This document shows positions 36,075 through 45,234 of a DNA stretch of 59,466 nucleotides, piece after piece. The stretch's first letter is position 1. The number at the start of each line of letters is the position of its first letter. Position numbers and translations under genes: made by a program. Origin of the DNA: Sporisorium sorghi (lineage: Eukaryota > Basidiomycota > Ustilaginomycetes > Ustilaginales > Ustilaginaceae); NCBI GenBank assembly GCA_023212695.1, contig JALCCG010000124.1, positions 1 to 59,466 of the forward strand, written 5' to 3'. The notes beneath the pieces were generated by a model that saw only the letters and a program-made list of their open reading frames with translations, made no database searches and was not told the origin of the DNA.

Positions 36075-36884
36075 ATGGAATGGAAGAACCTGTATCGGGG
36101 CGTGCTGATGGGAGTCAGTGACCTGATTCCGGGCATTAGCGGCGGCACGATTGCCGTTGTGCTGGGCATCTATGACCGTTTGTTGGAGGCTATCAGTGGA
36201 TTCTTCAGCAGGGAATGGAAGAAACATCTGGGCTTTCTGATTCCGCTTGGTATCGGGATCGGTTCTGCTTTATTGGCATTAAGCCACTTGATTGAGTATT
36301 TGCTGACAAGCTATTATGAGCCCACCCAGTTTTTCTTCACAGGGTTGATTCTGGGGGTTCTGCCTTTGATTCTGCGTAAAGCGGAGGCTCGAACCAAGTT
36401 CAAAACCGTGCATGTGGTTGTGCTGATAGTGGCAGCCGGCTTGCTGGCCTCAACGGCTTTTCTTAGAACGGATGCCACATCGGATCCGGTAACGACATTG
36501 ACCTGGGCCAGCGGCATCGGCCTCTTCTTATCGGGCTGGCTGGCCAGTATGGCGATGCTGCTTCCGGGGATCAGCGGATCGTTTGTACTTCTGCTTCTGG
36601 GGGCTTACTCTACGGCGATTGCAGCCCTATCTTCACTGAATTTTGGTATTATTGCTGTAATCGGAGCAGGAGCCGTGATCGGTTTTGTGGTCAGCAGCCG
36701 ACTCATTCGTTATCTGCTGGATCAGTACCCGAGCTTGACGTATTCCGTCATTACCGGTCTCATTCTGGGTTCCATTGCTGTTGTGTTTCCCGGCATTCCG
36801 TCGGGATCTGGCATGATGGCTGCCAGTATCGGAACCATGTTGATTGGACTTATGCTGGCTGTGCTGATGGGTAGAAAAGAATAA
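36075..36884 (+). CDS. DUF368 membrane protein, PopT-like undecaprenyl phosphate translocase
   Basis: A 269-residue membrane protein with about eight helices. The DUF368 signature GVSDLIPGISGGTIAVVLGI at the N-terminus recurs as AMLLPGISGSFVLLLLGAY in the second half, an internal repeat typical of the family. DUF368 (PopT) and DedA (UptA) proteins have been reported to return undecaprenyl phosphate across the membrane for cell-wall synthesis. Assignment to that role is by family. GGGAGG precedes the ATG by 12 nt. Confidence 0.88.
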   Translation: MEWKNLYRGVLMGVSDLIPGISGGTIAVVLGIYDRLLEAISGFFSREWKKHLGFLIPLGIGIGSALLALSHLIEYLLTSYYEPTQFFFTGLILGVLPLILRKAEARTKFKTVHVVVLIVAAGLLASTAFLRTDATSDPVTTLTWASGIGLFLSGWLASMAMLLPGISGSFVLLLLGAYSTAIAALSSLNFGIIAVIGAGAVIGFVVSSRLIRYLLDQYPSLTYSVITGLILGSIAVVFPGIPSGSGMMAASIGTMLIGLMLAVLMGRKE

Positions 36885-36895
36885 GGGAAGATTAT

Positions 36896-36926
36896 AAAAA
36901 CAGGGGGCCAGGGGATCCCTGTTTTT
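36896..36926 (+). terminator. Rho-independent terminator of the DUF368 gene
   Basis: A 10-bp stem AAAAACAGGG/CCCTGTTTTT (36896-36905 with 36917-36926) with an 11-nt loop. Confidence 0.92.
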
Positions 36927-36980
36927 ATGTCTTTACTTGCTGCATTACATTTTATACAATAAATGAATCGTCGCATTATC

Positions 36981-37000
36981 TAGACCAGTCACTATATAAT
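36981..37000 (+). promoter_or_regulatory. TetR-type operator overlapping a promoter
   Basis: TAGACCAGTC at 36981-36990 abuts a perfect -10 TATAAT (36995-37000). Its reverse complement shares ATTATATAG and ACTGGTCTAG with the second operator at 37618-37637, suggesting that the regulator represses its own gene. Confidence 0.7.
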
Positions 37001-37018
37001 GGGTAGAGGGTGTATTTC

Positions 37019-37588
37019 TTGAGTACTAAGAATGTTTCCAGAGAGAGCATACTTGCCGCAGCCACGCGCCTGTTCCATCTGCAGGGGTATCATGGCACGG
37101 GTTTGAATCAGATTCTTAAAGAGAGCGGAGCCCCTAAGGGATCGCTTTATTATCATTTTCCCGAGGGAAAAGAGCAGTTGGCTATAGAAGCTGTTCAAGC
37201 TATGGCGATATATATCGAGAATGATATCAAGACTTATCTTCGCTATGATGTGGATGTAATGACGGCATTTCAGGAGCATATCAGACACATAGCGGAACAA
37301 TTCAACAATACCGATGAGCTGGATGGTGTCCCCATCGGATTAATGGCCGCCGAGACTTCATTGATCAGCGAGCCGTTACGGAAAGCTTGTCAAGCAGCCT
37401 TCGAAGGCTGGGAGCTTTTATATGCCAAAAGGCTGATCGAGGCAGGCTATGATCCCGCATCCGCACAGAAGCTGGGCATTGTGATTAATAGCATGATTGA
37501 GGGAGCCATCACGCGATCGCTGACTAACAAAAACGGCGAACCACTGCAGCTTATAGCAGAATACATCCCTATTTTACTTAAAAAATAA
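37019..37588 (+). CDS. TetR-family repressor, LmrA/YxaF-like
   Basis: A 189-residue regulator. The N-terminal HTH region reads ESILAAATRLFHLQGYHGTG, then LNQILKESGAPKGSLYYHFP, very close to LmrA/YxaF/QacR-group repressors. The C-terminal ligand domain has its own sequence, so the inducer is unknown. GTG 37010 overlaps the ribosome binding site AGAGGG; TTG 37019 is better spaced. Next gene is an MFS exporter, as in the lmrAB pair of B. subtilis. Confidence 0.9.
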   Translation: MSTKNVSRESILAAATRLFHLQGYHGTGLNQILKESGAPKGSLYYHFPEGKEQLAIEAVQAMAIYIENDIKTYLRYDVDVMTAFQEHIRHIAEQFNNTDELDGVPIGLMAAETSLISEPLRKACQAAFEGWELLYAKRLIEAGYDPASAQKLGIVINSMIEGAITRSLTNKNGEPLQLIAEYIPILLKK

Positions 37589-37624
37589 ATAAATAAAATA
37601 TTCTATTTCAATGTCCATATTATA

Positions 37625-37636
37625 TAGACTGGTCTA
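37625..37636 (+). promoter_or_regulatory. TetR-type operator before the MFS gene
   Basis: TAGACTGGTCTA, a palindrome of half-sites TAGAC/GTCTA, right after TATTAT (37618-37623), a possible -10. Same motif as the operator before the TetR gene. Confidence 0.75.
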
Positions 37637-37668
37637 GTCCTAATTTAGAGTTTGAGAGGAGTATGGGG

Positions 37669-39105
37669 TTGAGTAAACAAGGTCTTGCAGCAACATCTAT
37701 CGAACAAACCAAGATTAGGCCTATACCTATTGCGGTATCGCTGATGATTGGAGCTTTCATTGGGTTATTCAGTGAAACTGCATTAAATATGGCATTCACC
37801 AATATCATGACGGATTTTCAAATTGATGCACACGCGGTACAATGGTTGACCACAGGGTATCTGCTCGTTCTGGGTATTCTGGTTCCAGTCTCCGCCCTAT
37901 TGCTTCAATGGTTTACAACAAGGCAATTATTTAATGCCTCGCTTATCTTCTCGATCATAGGTACCATCGTTGCCGCCCTGTCTCCGAACTTTGAGCTTCT
38001 GCTCGTAGCCCGAGTGATTCAAGCCATCGGGACCGGATTGCTGTTGCCATTAATGACAAACGTGATTCTCGTTATTTTTCCGCCGCATAAACGCGGATCG
38101 GTTATGGGACTGATGGGTTTGGTGATTATGTTTGCACCAGCTGTCGGACCCACATTATCAGGGTTCATCGTTGATCGTCTCGGTTGGCAATCCATCTTCT
38201 GGATTTCTTTGCCGCTGCTTGCGCTCACTTTTGTTTTTGGTCTGGTGTACATGCAGAATGTGTCAACGATCACCAAGCCCAAAATCGATATCTTGTCCAT
38301 TATTCTATCCAGCATAGGTTTTGGAGGCATCGTCTTTGGCTTCAGCAGTGCAGGTGAAGGCGCGGGGTCATGGGGAGAGCCAGGCGTGTTCATTCCTATT
38401 GCTATTGGAGCGATTGCGCTCGTTCTGTTTGCTGTCCGTCAGCTTCGCATGAAGCAGCCTATGCTGAACCTGCGGGTGTTCAAATTCCCGATGTTCTCCA
38501 TCGGCGTGCTGATGGTATTTCTCTGCATGATGCTCATTCTGTCTACTTCAATTCTGCTGCCTATGTATTTAAAGGGAGGGCTGCTGTTAACTGCGTTCGC
38601 GGCTGGGCTCGTGCTGCTGCCTGGCGGCATCATCAACGGTTTGATGTCTCCTGTTACAGGGCGTTTATTTGATAAATTCGGTCCAAAATTTCTGGTCATT
38701 CCCGGATTTATTATCACAACGATTCTGTCGTATCTATTTACGAATGTCACAACGGAAACACCGCAGACCACCATTATTATCATGCACACCTGTATCTTTA
38801 TCGGTGTAGCGATGATCATGATGCCGGCGCAAACCAACGGCTTGAATCAATTGCCAAGAGCCTATTACCCGGATGGATCTGCTGTGATGAACACGCTTCA
38901 GCAAATAGCAGGTGCCATCGGAACCGCAGTGGCTGTCAGTATTATGGTAGCCGGCCAGGCGAGTTACGTGCCATCGGCAGGGACTACCAATCCTATGGCA
39001 GAAGCGCTAACCTCCGGTGTGCAGAATGCCTTTATGCTTGCATTTGTAGCGTCCATCATCGGTTTAATCGCCTCATTCTTTATTAAGCGAGTGAACGTCA
39101 AATAA
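37669..39105 (+). CDS. MFS drug exporter, DHA2 (LmrB/EmrB) family
   Basis: A 478-residue transporter with 14 hydrophobic segments. The proton-antiporter motif C region reads GLVIMFAPAVGPTLSGFIVD, and the early motif includes NIMTDFQIDAHAVQWLTTGY. DHA2 pumps export drugs, dyes or lincosamides; the substrate is unknown. ATG 37663 is only 1 nt from the ribosome binding site; TTG 37669 (7 nt) is preferred. Controlled by the adjacent TetR protein through the operators on either side of it. Confidence 0.92.
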   Translation: MSKQGLAATSIEQTKIRPIPIAVSLMIGAFIGLFSETALNMAFTNIMTDFQIDAHAVQWLTTGYLLVLGILVPVSALLLQWFTTRQLFNASLIFSIIGTIVAALSPNFELLLVARVIQAIGTGLLLPLMTNVILVIFPPHKRGSVMGLMGLVIMFAPAVGPTLSGFIVDRLGWQSIFWISLPLLALTFVFGLVYMQNVSTITKPKIDILSIILSSIGFGGIVFGFSSAGEGAGSWGEPGVFIPIAIGAIALVLFAVRQLRMKQPMLNLRVFKFPMFSIGVLMVFLCMMLILSTSILLPMYLKGGLLLTAFAAGLVLLPGGIINGLMSPVTGRLFDKFGPKFLVIPGFIITTILSYLFTNVTTETPQTTIIIMHTCIFIGVAMIMMPAQTNGLNQLPRAYYPDGSAVMNTLQQIAGAIGTAVAVSIMVAGQASYVPSAGTTNPMAEALTSGVQNAFMLAFVASIIGLIASFFIKRVNVK

Positions 39106-39121
39106 CCCGCTATATCATATG

Positions 39122-39193
39122 CCCCTACGGCAGGCCGTGATCGAAGAATTCATAAATTTATGAATTCCACACGGCTTGCAGGAGGGGTTTTTT
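39122..39193 (+). terminator. Long terminator with an embedded 22-bp palindrome
   Basis: Arms CCCCT (39122-39126)/AGGGG (39183-39187) and an inner GCCGTG/CACGGC pairing enclose a perfect 22-bp palindrome at 39146-39167; six Ts follow. It ends the TetR-MFS unit. Confidence 0.8.
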
Positions 39194-39317
39194 CATGTCT
39201 GCAGAGAATAGTTTAAGGTGGATTCTTAAATCTTTATGCCAAATGCCGATATATTGGGTATCTCAAGTGGTGTTTCATCCGTAGAATCCTAACATTCTAT
39301 AGAGAAGTAGGTCAACA

Positions 39318-42300
39318 ATGAATAAGAAGCGGCGTGTGATGATTGCGGGATTGGCATTGGTTATACTTCTGCCCATATGGTTTATTGTTCGGTTTATCAT
39401 GACACCCGATGTAAGTCCTGAAGCCGTCCAGGGCAGACTTGATTTAACCGCGTGGGATTTCTCAGAGCAAGGCGGCGTAGAGCTCAACGGGGAATGGGAG
39501 TTTTATCGAGGGCAGCTGTTAACCCCGGAAAGCTTTGAACAGCAGCATCCGGATGAGAAGATTCCTTCTCCTACAAGCATCGTATCTGTCCCCGATAAGT
39601 GGAATCAATATATAGATGAAGATGGTGAGCCTGGGGCAGCAGGAGCCGGGACGTTCAGGCTGGTCGTTCAATTAAGGGAAGCCGAGGGCATCTACGGCAT
39701 TCATACCGGAAACATACGGACGGCTAACCGGATTTTTATGAATGGTCAGGAGGTTGGGGCCAGCGGTTCCCCCGGATTATCGGACGATGGGAGTGTTCCC
39801 AACAATATCCCATACGTTGGATACGCCCAAGTAGACGGCAGTGAAGTTGAGATCCTTGTGCAGGTATCGAATTTCATCTATTCCTCAGGCGGAATTTATT
39901 CTCCGCTTGTATTTGGCGACAAGCAGGCGGTTATGAAGAGCCGGGAAACCACGGCTTTTGTAGACCTGATGACATTGGCGGGTTTTCTGATTCCGGCTAT
40001 GTACTTTCTGTTACTGTATCGCATGCAGCGAAATGAGAAGTCGCTTCAGTACCTGGGGTTATTCTGCCTGTCTGCTATGGTTTATGTGGCGACACACGGC
40101 GAGAAGCTGCTATCTGCTGTATGGCCGGATCTTCCGTATGAGTGGTTCATTCGGATTCAGATGATTTTCTCTGCATTCGTCTATTATTTCTTGCTGCGCT
40201 ATATTGCCGAGACCGTTCAAGGTCTTGTTCACCGGTGGGCACTTTATCTGAGCAACGCGGCAACACTGATTGCAGTAGGGAGCGGTCTCATTCTGCCGAC
40301 GGTTGTTTTCTCGGAATTGGAACCGGTCATTTACCTATTCTCCGTATTTATCATTCTCTATATCACTACGGTGATGGGACGGGGGATCTGGCGGCGCTCG
40401 GAAGACACCGGCTTTATGCTGATAGGCATCCTGAGCATCATGGTTGTGATTACCGTTCATGTGCTCAACTTGATGGGAATATACAGCAACTTGATCATCG
40501 TGCCGCTGGAGATGCTGCTGTTTGTAGTAACACAGGCGCTGCTGCTCGCCCAGCGGTTCTCCACAACATTTACTGAGGTGGATCAGCTCTCCCGGAGATT
40601 GCTGACATTGGATGGCTTGAAGGACGAATTTATGGCGAATACATCCCATGAGCTTCGGACTCCTCTGCATGGCATTGTGAATATTGCCCAGTCGCTGCTG
40701 GATGGGTCCTCGGGTTCGTTAAGCGCTAAGCAGTCCAAGGAACTGTCCATGATAGTTTCAACCGGTAACCGTTTATCCACGCTGGTTAACGACATACTGG
40801 ATTTTAGTAAGCTGAAAAATGGGGAGATTGTGCTGCATCGGCAGCCCGTTGATCTGAAAGCCGTGACACAATCCGTGCTTGAGGTGGTTACACATCTGTC
40901 GGCGGGCAAGCCGCTTAGCCTGGAGCAGCAGTGGCCGGAGAATTTGCCTTGGCTTGACACCGATGAAGATCGATTAAGACAGATTCTGTACAATCTGCTC
41001 GGCAATGCTGTGAAATTCACAGAGTCAGGGACGGTGCGAGTGACTGCAGATATAATCCATGGGCATGTAAGAATATCGGTCAGCGATACGGGGATTGGCA
41101 TCTCAGAGGAGCGTCTCGTGGACATCTTCAAATCCTATGATCAAATTGGATATGCCTCCGATCGGGAATACAGCGGCACAGGCATCGGGCTGAGCATTAC
41201 GAAAAAGCTGGTGGAACTGGGGGGCGGGGAGATCTGGGCAGAGTCTGAGCCGGGTGTTGGTTCGGTCTTTCACTTTACGCTACCATCTACACTAATTCCG
41301 CCCCAGACTTCATGGATTGGCACTGCGCAATCCGCGACAGCTTCTGTTGCGGTAGCAGCGGAGCATGTGAGCGATCCGAGTGGCTCCAGAACGTACCCGA
41401 AGGGTCCCACCGTACTGCTGGTTGACGACGATCCTGTGAATCTGCAGGTGCTTCGGAGTCTGCTCTTTGCGGAGAATTATAATCTGCTCACAGCAAGCAA
41501 TGGAGTCCAGGCGCTGGAGCATATCCGTTCAGGGCAAGGGATTGATCTGGTGATTACGGATTGGATGATGCCGGGGATGTCCGGACTGCAATTATGCAGA
41601 ACGGTTCGGGAGCAGCACACACTCTTTGAGCTGCCCATTCTGATGCTGACCGCACGAAGTTTGCCGGAGGACGTCCGTACCGGACTGCAGGCCGGGGCGA
41701 ATGATTTCTTAAGAAAGCCGGTGGATGCCGATGAGCTGCGGGCCCGAGTCCGCAATCTGCTTGAGCTTCGCCGGTCTGTACGTCAGACGATTTCGGCGGA
41801 GATGGCGTTTCTTCAAGCGCAGATCAAGCCCCATTTTATGTTCAATGCGCTGAATACCATCATTGCCGTGCTGTATACCGATCCGGATAAAGCGACACGG
41901 CTGCTCATCGAGCTTAGCCATTATTTACGCGGAAGCTTTGATTTTCAGAACAGGGATCAGCTTGGCACGCTGCAGAAGGAGACCGCCTTGGTTCAATCCT
42001 ATCTATTCTTGGAGCAGGCCCGTTTCGAGGATCGCTTAACCATCGAATATGATGTTCATGCCCCATTAGACCGTTTGGTACCGCCGCTTAGCATACAGCC
42101 AATCGTAGAGAATGCGGTGCGGCATGGGGTGACGAGGCAGCTCTCCGGGGGAACGGTTCGTATTCAGATCCATGAACGGGAGGAACGGATAACGATTTCC
42201 GTTACGGATAACGGTGTGGGCATGAGTCCGGACAAGGTCAATTCCTTGCTCTCCGGGGCGCACCATACAGGGGGTGTAGGGCTCCGAAATATACACGCCC

Positions 42301-42413
42301 GATTGCTCACGCTATACGGTAAAGGACTTCAGATCGAAAGCCGGTTGGGATTCGGCACGTCCGTCAGCTTTGAAGTGCCTTTGTCGACCAAGCTCGACAA
42401 CAGATTGGAATAA
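39318..42413 (+). CDS. Hybrid sensor kinase with two kinase cores and a receiver
   Basis: A 1031-residue protein. Helix at 8-28; external sugar-binding-like sensor at about 40-210 (ELNGEWEFYRGQLL); about seven helices at 215-410 (a 7TMR-DISM-like layout); HisKA with His444 in ANTSHELRTPLHG; HATPase (NLLGNAVKFTE, GTGIGLSITKKLV) to about 670; receiver at about 695-820 with Asp748 in ITDWMMPGMSG; then a LytS-like second core with His839 in QIKPHFMFNALNTI and a second HATPase (ENAVRHGVTRQL, GVGLRNIHARL). All key residues are present in each module. A single-domain receiver gene follows after 18 nt. The signal is unknown. Confidence 0.92.
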   Translation: MNKKRRVMIAGLALVILLPIWFIVRFIMTPDVSPEAVQGRLDLTAWDFSEQGGVELNGEWEFYRGQLLTPESFEQQHPDEKIPSPTSIVSVPDKWNQYIDEDGEPGAAGAGTFRLVVQLREAEGIYGIHTGNIRTANRIFMNGQEVGASGSPGLSDDGSVPNNIPYVGYAQVDGSEVEILVQVSNFIYSSGGIYSPLVFGDKQAVMKSRETTAFVDLMTLAGFLIPAMYFLLLYRMQRNEKSLQYLGLFCLSAMVYVATHGEKLLSAVWPDLPYEWFIRIQMIFSAFVYYFLLRYIAETVQGLVHRWALYLSNAATLIAVGSGLILPTVVFSELEPVIYLFSVFIILYITTVMGRGIWRRSEDTGFMLIGILSIMVVITVHVLNLMGIYSNLIIVPLEMLLFVVTQALLLAQRFSTTFTEVDQLSRRLLTLDGLKDEFMANTSHELRTPLHGIVNIAQSLLDGSSGSLSAKQSKELSMIVSTGNRLSTLVNDILDFSKLKNGEIVLHRQPVDLKAVTQSVLEVVTHLSAGKPLSLEQQWPENLPWLDTDEDRLRQILYNLLGNAVKFTESGTVRVTADIIHGHVRISVSDTGIGISEERLVDIFKSYDQIGYASDREYSGTGIGLSITKKLVELGGGEIWAESEPGVGSVFHFTLPSTLIPPQTSWIGTAQSATASVAVAAEHVSDPSGSRTYPKGPTVLLVDDDPVNLQVLRSLLFAENYNLLTASNGVQALEHIRSGQGIDLVITDWMMPGMSGLQLCRTVREQHTLFELPILMLTARSLPEDVRTGLQAGANDFLRKPVDADELRARVRNLLELRRSVRQTISAEMAFLQAQIKPHFMFNALNTIIAVLYTDPDKATRLLIELSHYLRGSFDFQNRDQLGTLQKETALVQSYLFLEQARFEDRLTIEYDVHAPLDRLVPPLSIQPIVENAVRHGVTRQLSGGTVRIQIHEREERITISVTDNGVGMSPDKVNSLLSGAHHTGGVGLRNIHARLLTLYGKGLQIESRLGFGTSVSFEVPLSTKLDNRLE

Positions 42414-42431
42414 GGAGGAGTATTTGACGAT

Positions 42432-42797
42432 ATGAAAGCAATTGTGATTGATGATGAGAATCCGGCATTGGTGCACATGCAGCGGCTCATCGAACGCGAT
42501 GGGCGCCTAGAGGTTGCAGGAACCTTTACCCAGGCCCAGGATGCCATAGATCAATGGCAATTGTGTATGGCGGATGTTGTATTTCTCGACATTGAAATGC
42601 CTGGACTCTGTGGACTTGAGGCAGGTGAAAGGCTTGCACAGCTTGACCCTGATGTCCATATCGTCTATGTGACGGCCTATGGTCATTATGCTCTGGAAGT
42701 ATTCAAACAGAATGCACAGAATTATTTATTAAAGCCGGTAGATCCGGAACGGTTCAGCGATACGGTCACGAATCTGCTGTCGTGCAAGCATAAATGA
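42432..42797 (+). CDS. Stand-alone receiver-domain response regulator
   Basis: A 121-residue receiver with acidic pocket IDDENP, phosphoacceptor Asp53 in FLDIEMPGLCG, Thr in YVTAYGHYAL and Lys in LLKPVDP. It resembles the receiver half of LytTR- or SARP-type regulators that pair with LytS-like kinases, but ends just after the domain, with no output region. TAA is followed by 124 bp without continuing homology. Either a CheY-like phospho-relay partner or the remnant of a longer regulator. Confidence 0.85.
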   Translation: MKAIVIDDENPALVHMQRLIERDGRLEVAGTFTQAQDAIDQWQLCMADVVFLDIEMPGLCGLEAGERLAQLDPDVHIVYVTAYGHYALEVFKQNAQNYLLKPVDPERFSDTVTNLLSCKHK

Positions 42798-42921
42798 TTT
42801 CCTCTGGATTCGCAGCGTATTCGGGGAGGCGATGGGAACATTCCGTTATAATTATCTTCTTCCGGGATGCTCATGAACGAGTATGTTAAAATATCCCTAT
42901 CATGATAAAGGATGGGGTTAG

Positions 42922-43953
42922 GTGGATAATCATAAAATTGAAGAGTTTGCGGCAAGCATTCGTTTTTCAGGAGCCGTGCTCTTAAACGATAAAGACGGCA
43001 ACATCGTATGGGAAGCGGCATTCGGTTATTCCAACCGGGCTGACCGCCTGCCTAATCAGGTGGGCACAAGATTTGGCATAGCCTCAGGCTGCAAGCTGTT
43101 TACCGCTATTGCCATTTGTCAGCTAATAGAAGAGGGCAAGCTGTCCCTGGACAGCAAGCTGAGCGAATGCTTGGATATTCCGCTGCCAGATTTCAGCGAG
43201 GAGATTACGGTTCATCATTTGCTGAGTCATAGCTCGGGTATTCCGGATTATTATGACGAAGAGGTCATGGATGACTTTGAGGATCTGTGGAAGGCCGTAC
43301 CGATGTATACTTTTCGGAACGGAACGGATTTTCTTCCATTGTTCCAGAATGAGGGCATGAAATTTCAGCCAGGCGAGAGATTTCATTATAACAATGCAGG
43401 GTTTGTGGTGCTTGGCCTGATCGTTGAGCAGCATGCGGGCATGCCATTCCAGGATTATATCGAGCAACGTATTTTACAGCCGTGCGGGATGCTGGATTCG
43501 GGGTATTTCTCGCTGGACCGCCTGCCTGCGAATACCGCTATAGGGTATATCGATGAGGAGGACGGTACGTGGAGAACGAATCAGTATGCTATTCCGGTTC
43601 AAGGCTATGCCGATGGAGGGGCATATGTGACAGCTCCGGACATGATGAAGTTATGGAGTTCGCTGCTGGCAAACAAACTGCTCACTCCATCCATGACAAG
43701 GCAGCTGCTCATTCCGCATCAATATGATCCGGGCAGTGGCTTGCATTACGGGCTTGGCGTGTGGATCACCAAGAAGGATGAGGACCTGTTCAAATACCAT
43801 GTGATGGGATACGACCCAGGTGTGAATTTTCGGTCTGCCTATTATCCGGCCACAGGCCATACCCTGGTGGTCACGTCCAATGGCAGTGGCGGAGCCTTTG
43901 AAATGATGGGGTTGATTGAGGAAGAACTCTCGAAGGGATCCAGCAGTATATAA
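42922..43953 (+). CDS. Serine hydrolase, class C beta-lactamase fold
   Basis: A 343-residue protein of the beta-lactamase/esterase/DD-peptidase superfamily. Nucleophile motif Ser55-x-x-Lys58 in GIASGCKLFTA, second motif Tyr-Asn in RFHYNNAGFVVLG, and LLSHSSGIPDYYDE between. No signal peptide, so probably cytoplasmic and not a resistance enzyme. GTG start after AAAGGAT; TGTTAAAAT at 42884-42892 is an extended -10 candidate. Confidence 0.87.
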   Translation: MDNHKIEEFAASIRFSGAVLLNDKDGNIVWEAAFGYSNRADRLPNQVGTRFGIASGCKLFTAIAICQLIEEGKLSLDSKLSECLDIPLPDFSEEITVHHLLSHSSGIPDYYDEEVMDDFEDLWKAVPMYTFRNGTDFLPLFQNEGMKFQPGERFHYNNAGFVVLGLIVEQHAGMPFQDYIEQRILQPCGMLDSGYFSLDRLPANTAIGYIDEEDGTWRTNQYAIPVQGYADGGAYVTAPDMMKLWSSLLANKLLTPSMTRQLLIPHQYDPGSGLHYGLGVWITKKDEDLFKYHVMGYDPGVNFRSAYYPATGHTLVVTSNGSGGAFEMMGLIEEELSKGSSSI

Positions 43954-43989
43954 AAACAGCCCCGTGCTTTGAATAGGCCAGGGGCTGTT
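43951..43989 (-). terminator. Terminator for the minus-strand gene at 44.0-44.5 kb
   Basis: A 9-bp stem AACAGCCCC (43955-43963)/GGGGCTGTT (43981-43989). The A-run at 43952-43956 becomes the T-run on the minus strand. It may also slow plus-strand transcription from the hydrolase gene. Confidence 0.75.
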
Positions 43990-44029
43990 ATGCGGTTGAG
44001 TCCTTTGATGAACCTGCGGCTGGATTGAT

Positions 44030-44482
44030 TTACAACCCGGCTTTAAAGTACCGGTTCGCCGCCGGTTTGAACATAAAGACGAGGGCGGAAATAACAGCGA
44101 TGATATGAAGGACTCGGCTGGATGCAAACAGTATAGAAATATTGTCTGCATGAGCGAAGGCCTCCCACAATGAATTTCCTGACATAAGCCATTGGATGGG
44201 GTCAATGGTTAAGGAGAGGAGGCCAATCCCGCCTAATAGCAGGGCCAATGCGATGCGCGCCCAATTTTTTCCTCGAAGCATTCTGAACATGATGTAGACA
44301 AGGGCAGCGAATAACATGGATCGTGTGGCTATATGAATGAGAATACCGCCGATTTCAGATCCTGCATGGGTGGAAATATAGTCGATGACCGCTACCGTCA
44401 TCTCGAATATGCCTGCACCGATGGCAATCATCCATAACAGAAAGGACTGGAATACCTCATGGGGAACAGCATCCTTCTTCAT
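44030..44482 (-). CDS. Small membrane protein of unknown function
   Basis: About 150 residues with four hydrophobic helices and a basic MKKDAVPHEVF start. No family recognised. ATG 44494 touches GGAGAGG; ATG 44482 is used although its spacing is long (13 nt). It lies 63 bp after the ABC permease gene and could be the last gene of that operon. Confidence 0.65.
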   Translation of the reverse strand: MKKDAVPHEVFQSFLLWMIAIGAGIFEMTVAVIDYISTHAGSEIGGILIHIATRSMLFAALVYIMFRMLRGKNWARIALALLLGGIGLLSLTIDPIQWLMSGNSLWEAFAHADNISILFASSRVLHIIAVISALVFMFKPAANRYFKAGL

Positions 44483-44544
44483 GTGAATTATCATTCCTCT
44501 CCAGAGTGACTGATCTAATATACGCGCTGTTATGTGAATTGGGA

Positions 44545-45234
44545 CTACGAGATAGTACGTCTAGCCGTAAACCACCAGCCACCTGCAAGGAGAACAAGTG
44601 ATATGAGCAGCGTGAGTCCGAATCCCTGCAGAAGTGAATCGTTAAACAGAAGGGCCTGCAAGCCATCGGCCAGTGTATGCCGGAGGGAAGGGATGGATGT
44701 AAAGATCGGTATTGCTGCTATGAACACCACCCAAACTACCCAGCCCAGAACGTGACGGAGGCCGGAGAACAGCAGATTCAGCAATGAAATAAGAAGCAGA
44801 TAGGCGCCAAATTGATAGACAAACATGCCAACGATACCGAATTGGCTCCACCCGAATATCTCGAGGATGTTAAAGGTGTTTTCGTAGTTTCGTATAAAGC
44901 CGATTTCGATTTGAAGCCAGATGATATTAAGCATGGCAAAGATGGCAGACCATAGGGCGTAAACAAGGAGCATGCCAGCATAATATTCTTTTCGTGTAGC
45001 TCCTAAATTCATCACCCGTCTGAATAAGCCTGCTGGCAGCACACTGCCTATGAATAACAGGAACACGGTGAGAAGATTGGCCGCCGACACTTGCGTATTC
45101 TCACCATTATCTCCAAGAGACAGGCTTACGATAACATTTGCAAGAATACTAATGGCAATAGTGCCAAGAATCGACCAGAGATAAGGTCGAAGCTGCAGAA
45201 ATGAAGCTCTCATGAGCACAGTGCACTTATTCAA
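44545..45234 (-). CDS. ABC transporter permease
   Basis: A 229-residue protein with six hydrophobic helices (LWSILGTIAISILANVIVSL, then others up to the C-terminal SLVLLAGGWWFTARR). Likely partner of the overlapping ATPase gene. Start is TTG 45234 with AAGGAGG inside the ATPase gene; 8-bp overlap. Substrate unknown; GntR-ABC sets of this kind (YtrA type) often answer to cell-wall-active antibiotics. Confidence 0.82.
   Translation of the reverse strand: MNKCTVLMRASFLQLRPYLWSILGTIAISILANVIVSLSLGDNGENTQVSAANLLTVFLLFIGSVLPAGLFRRVMNLGATRKEYYAGMLLVYALWSAIFAMLNIIWLQIEIGFIRNYENTFNILEIFGWSQFGIVGMFVYQFGAYLLLISLLNLLFSGLRHVLGWVVWVVFIAAIPIFTSIPSLRHTLADGLQALLFNDSLLQGFGLTLLISLVLLAGGWWFTARRTIS

Noticed and set aside
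42922..43953. Beta-lactamase resistance gene
   Set aside because: The fold is right but there is no signal peptide, and many such cytoplasmic hydrolases are esterases or peptidases; called only as a serine hydrolase.
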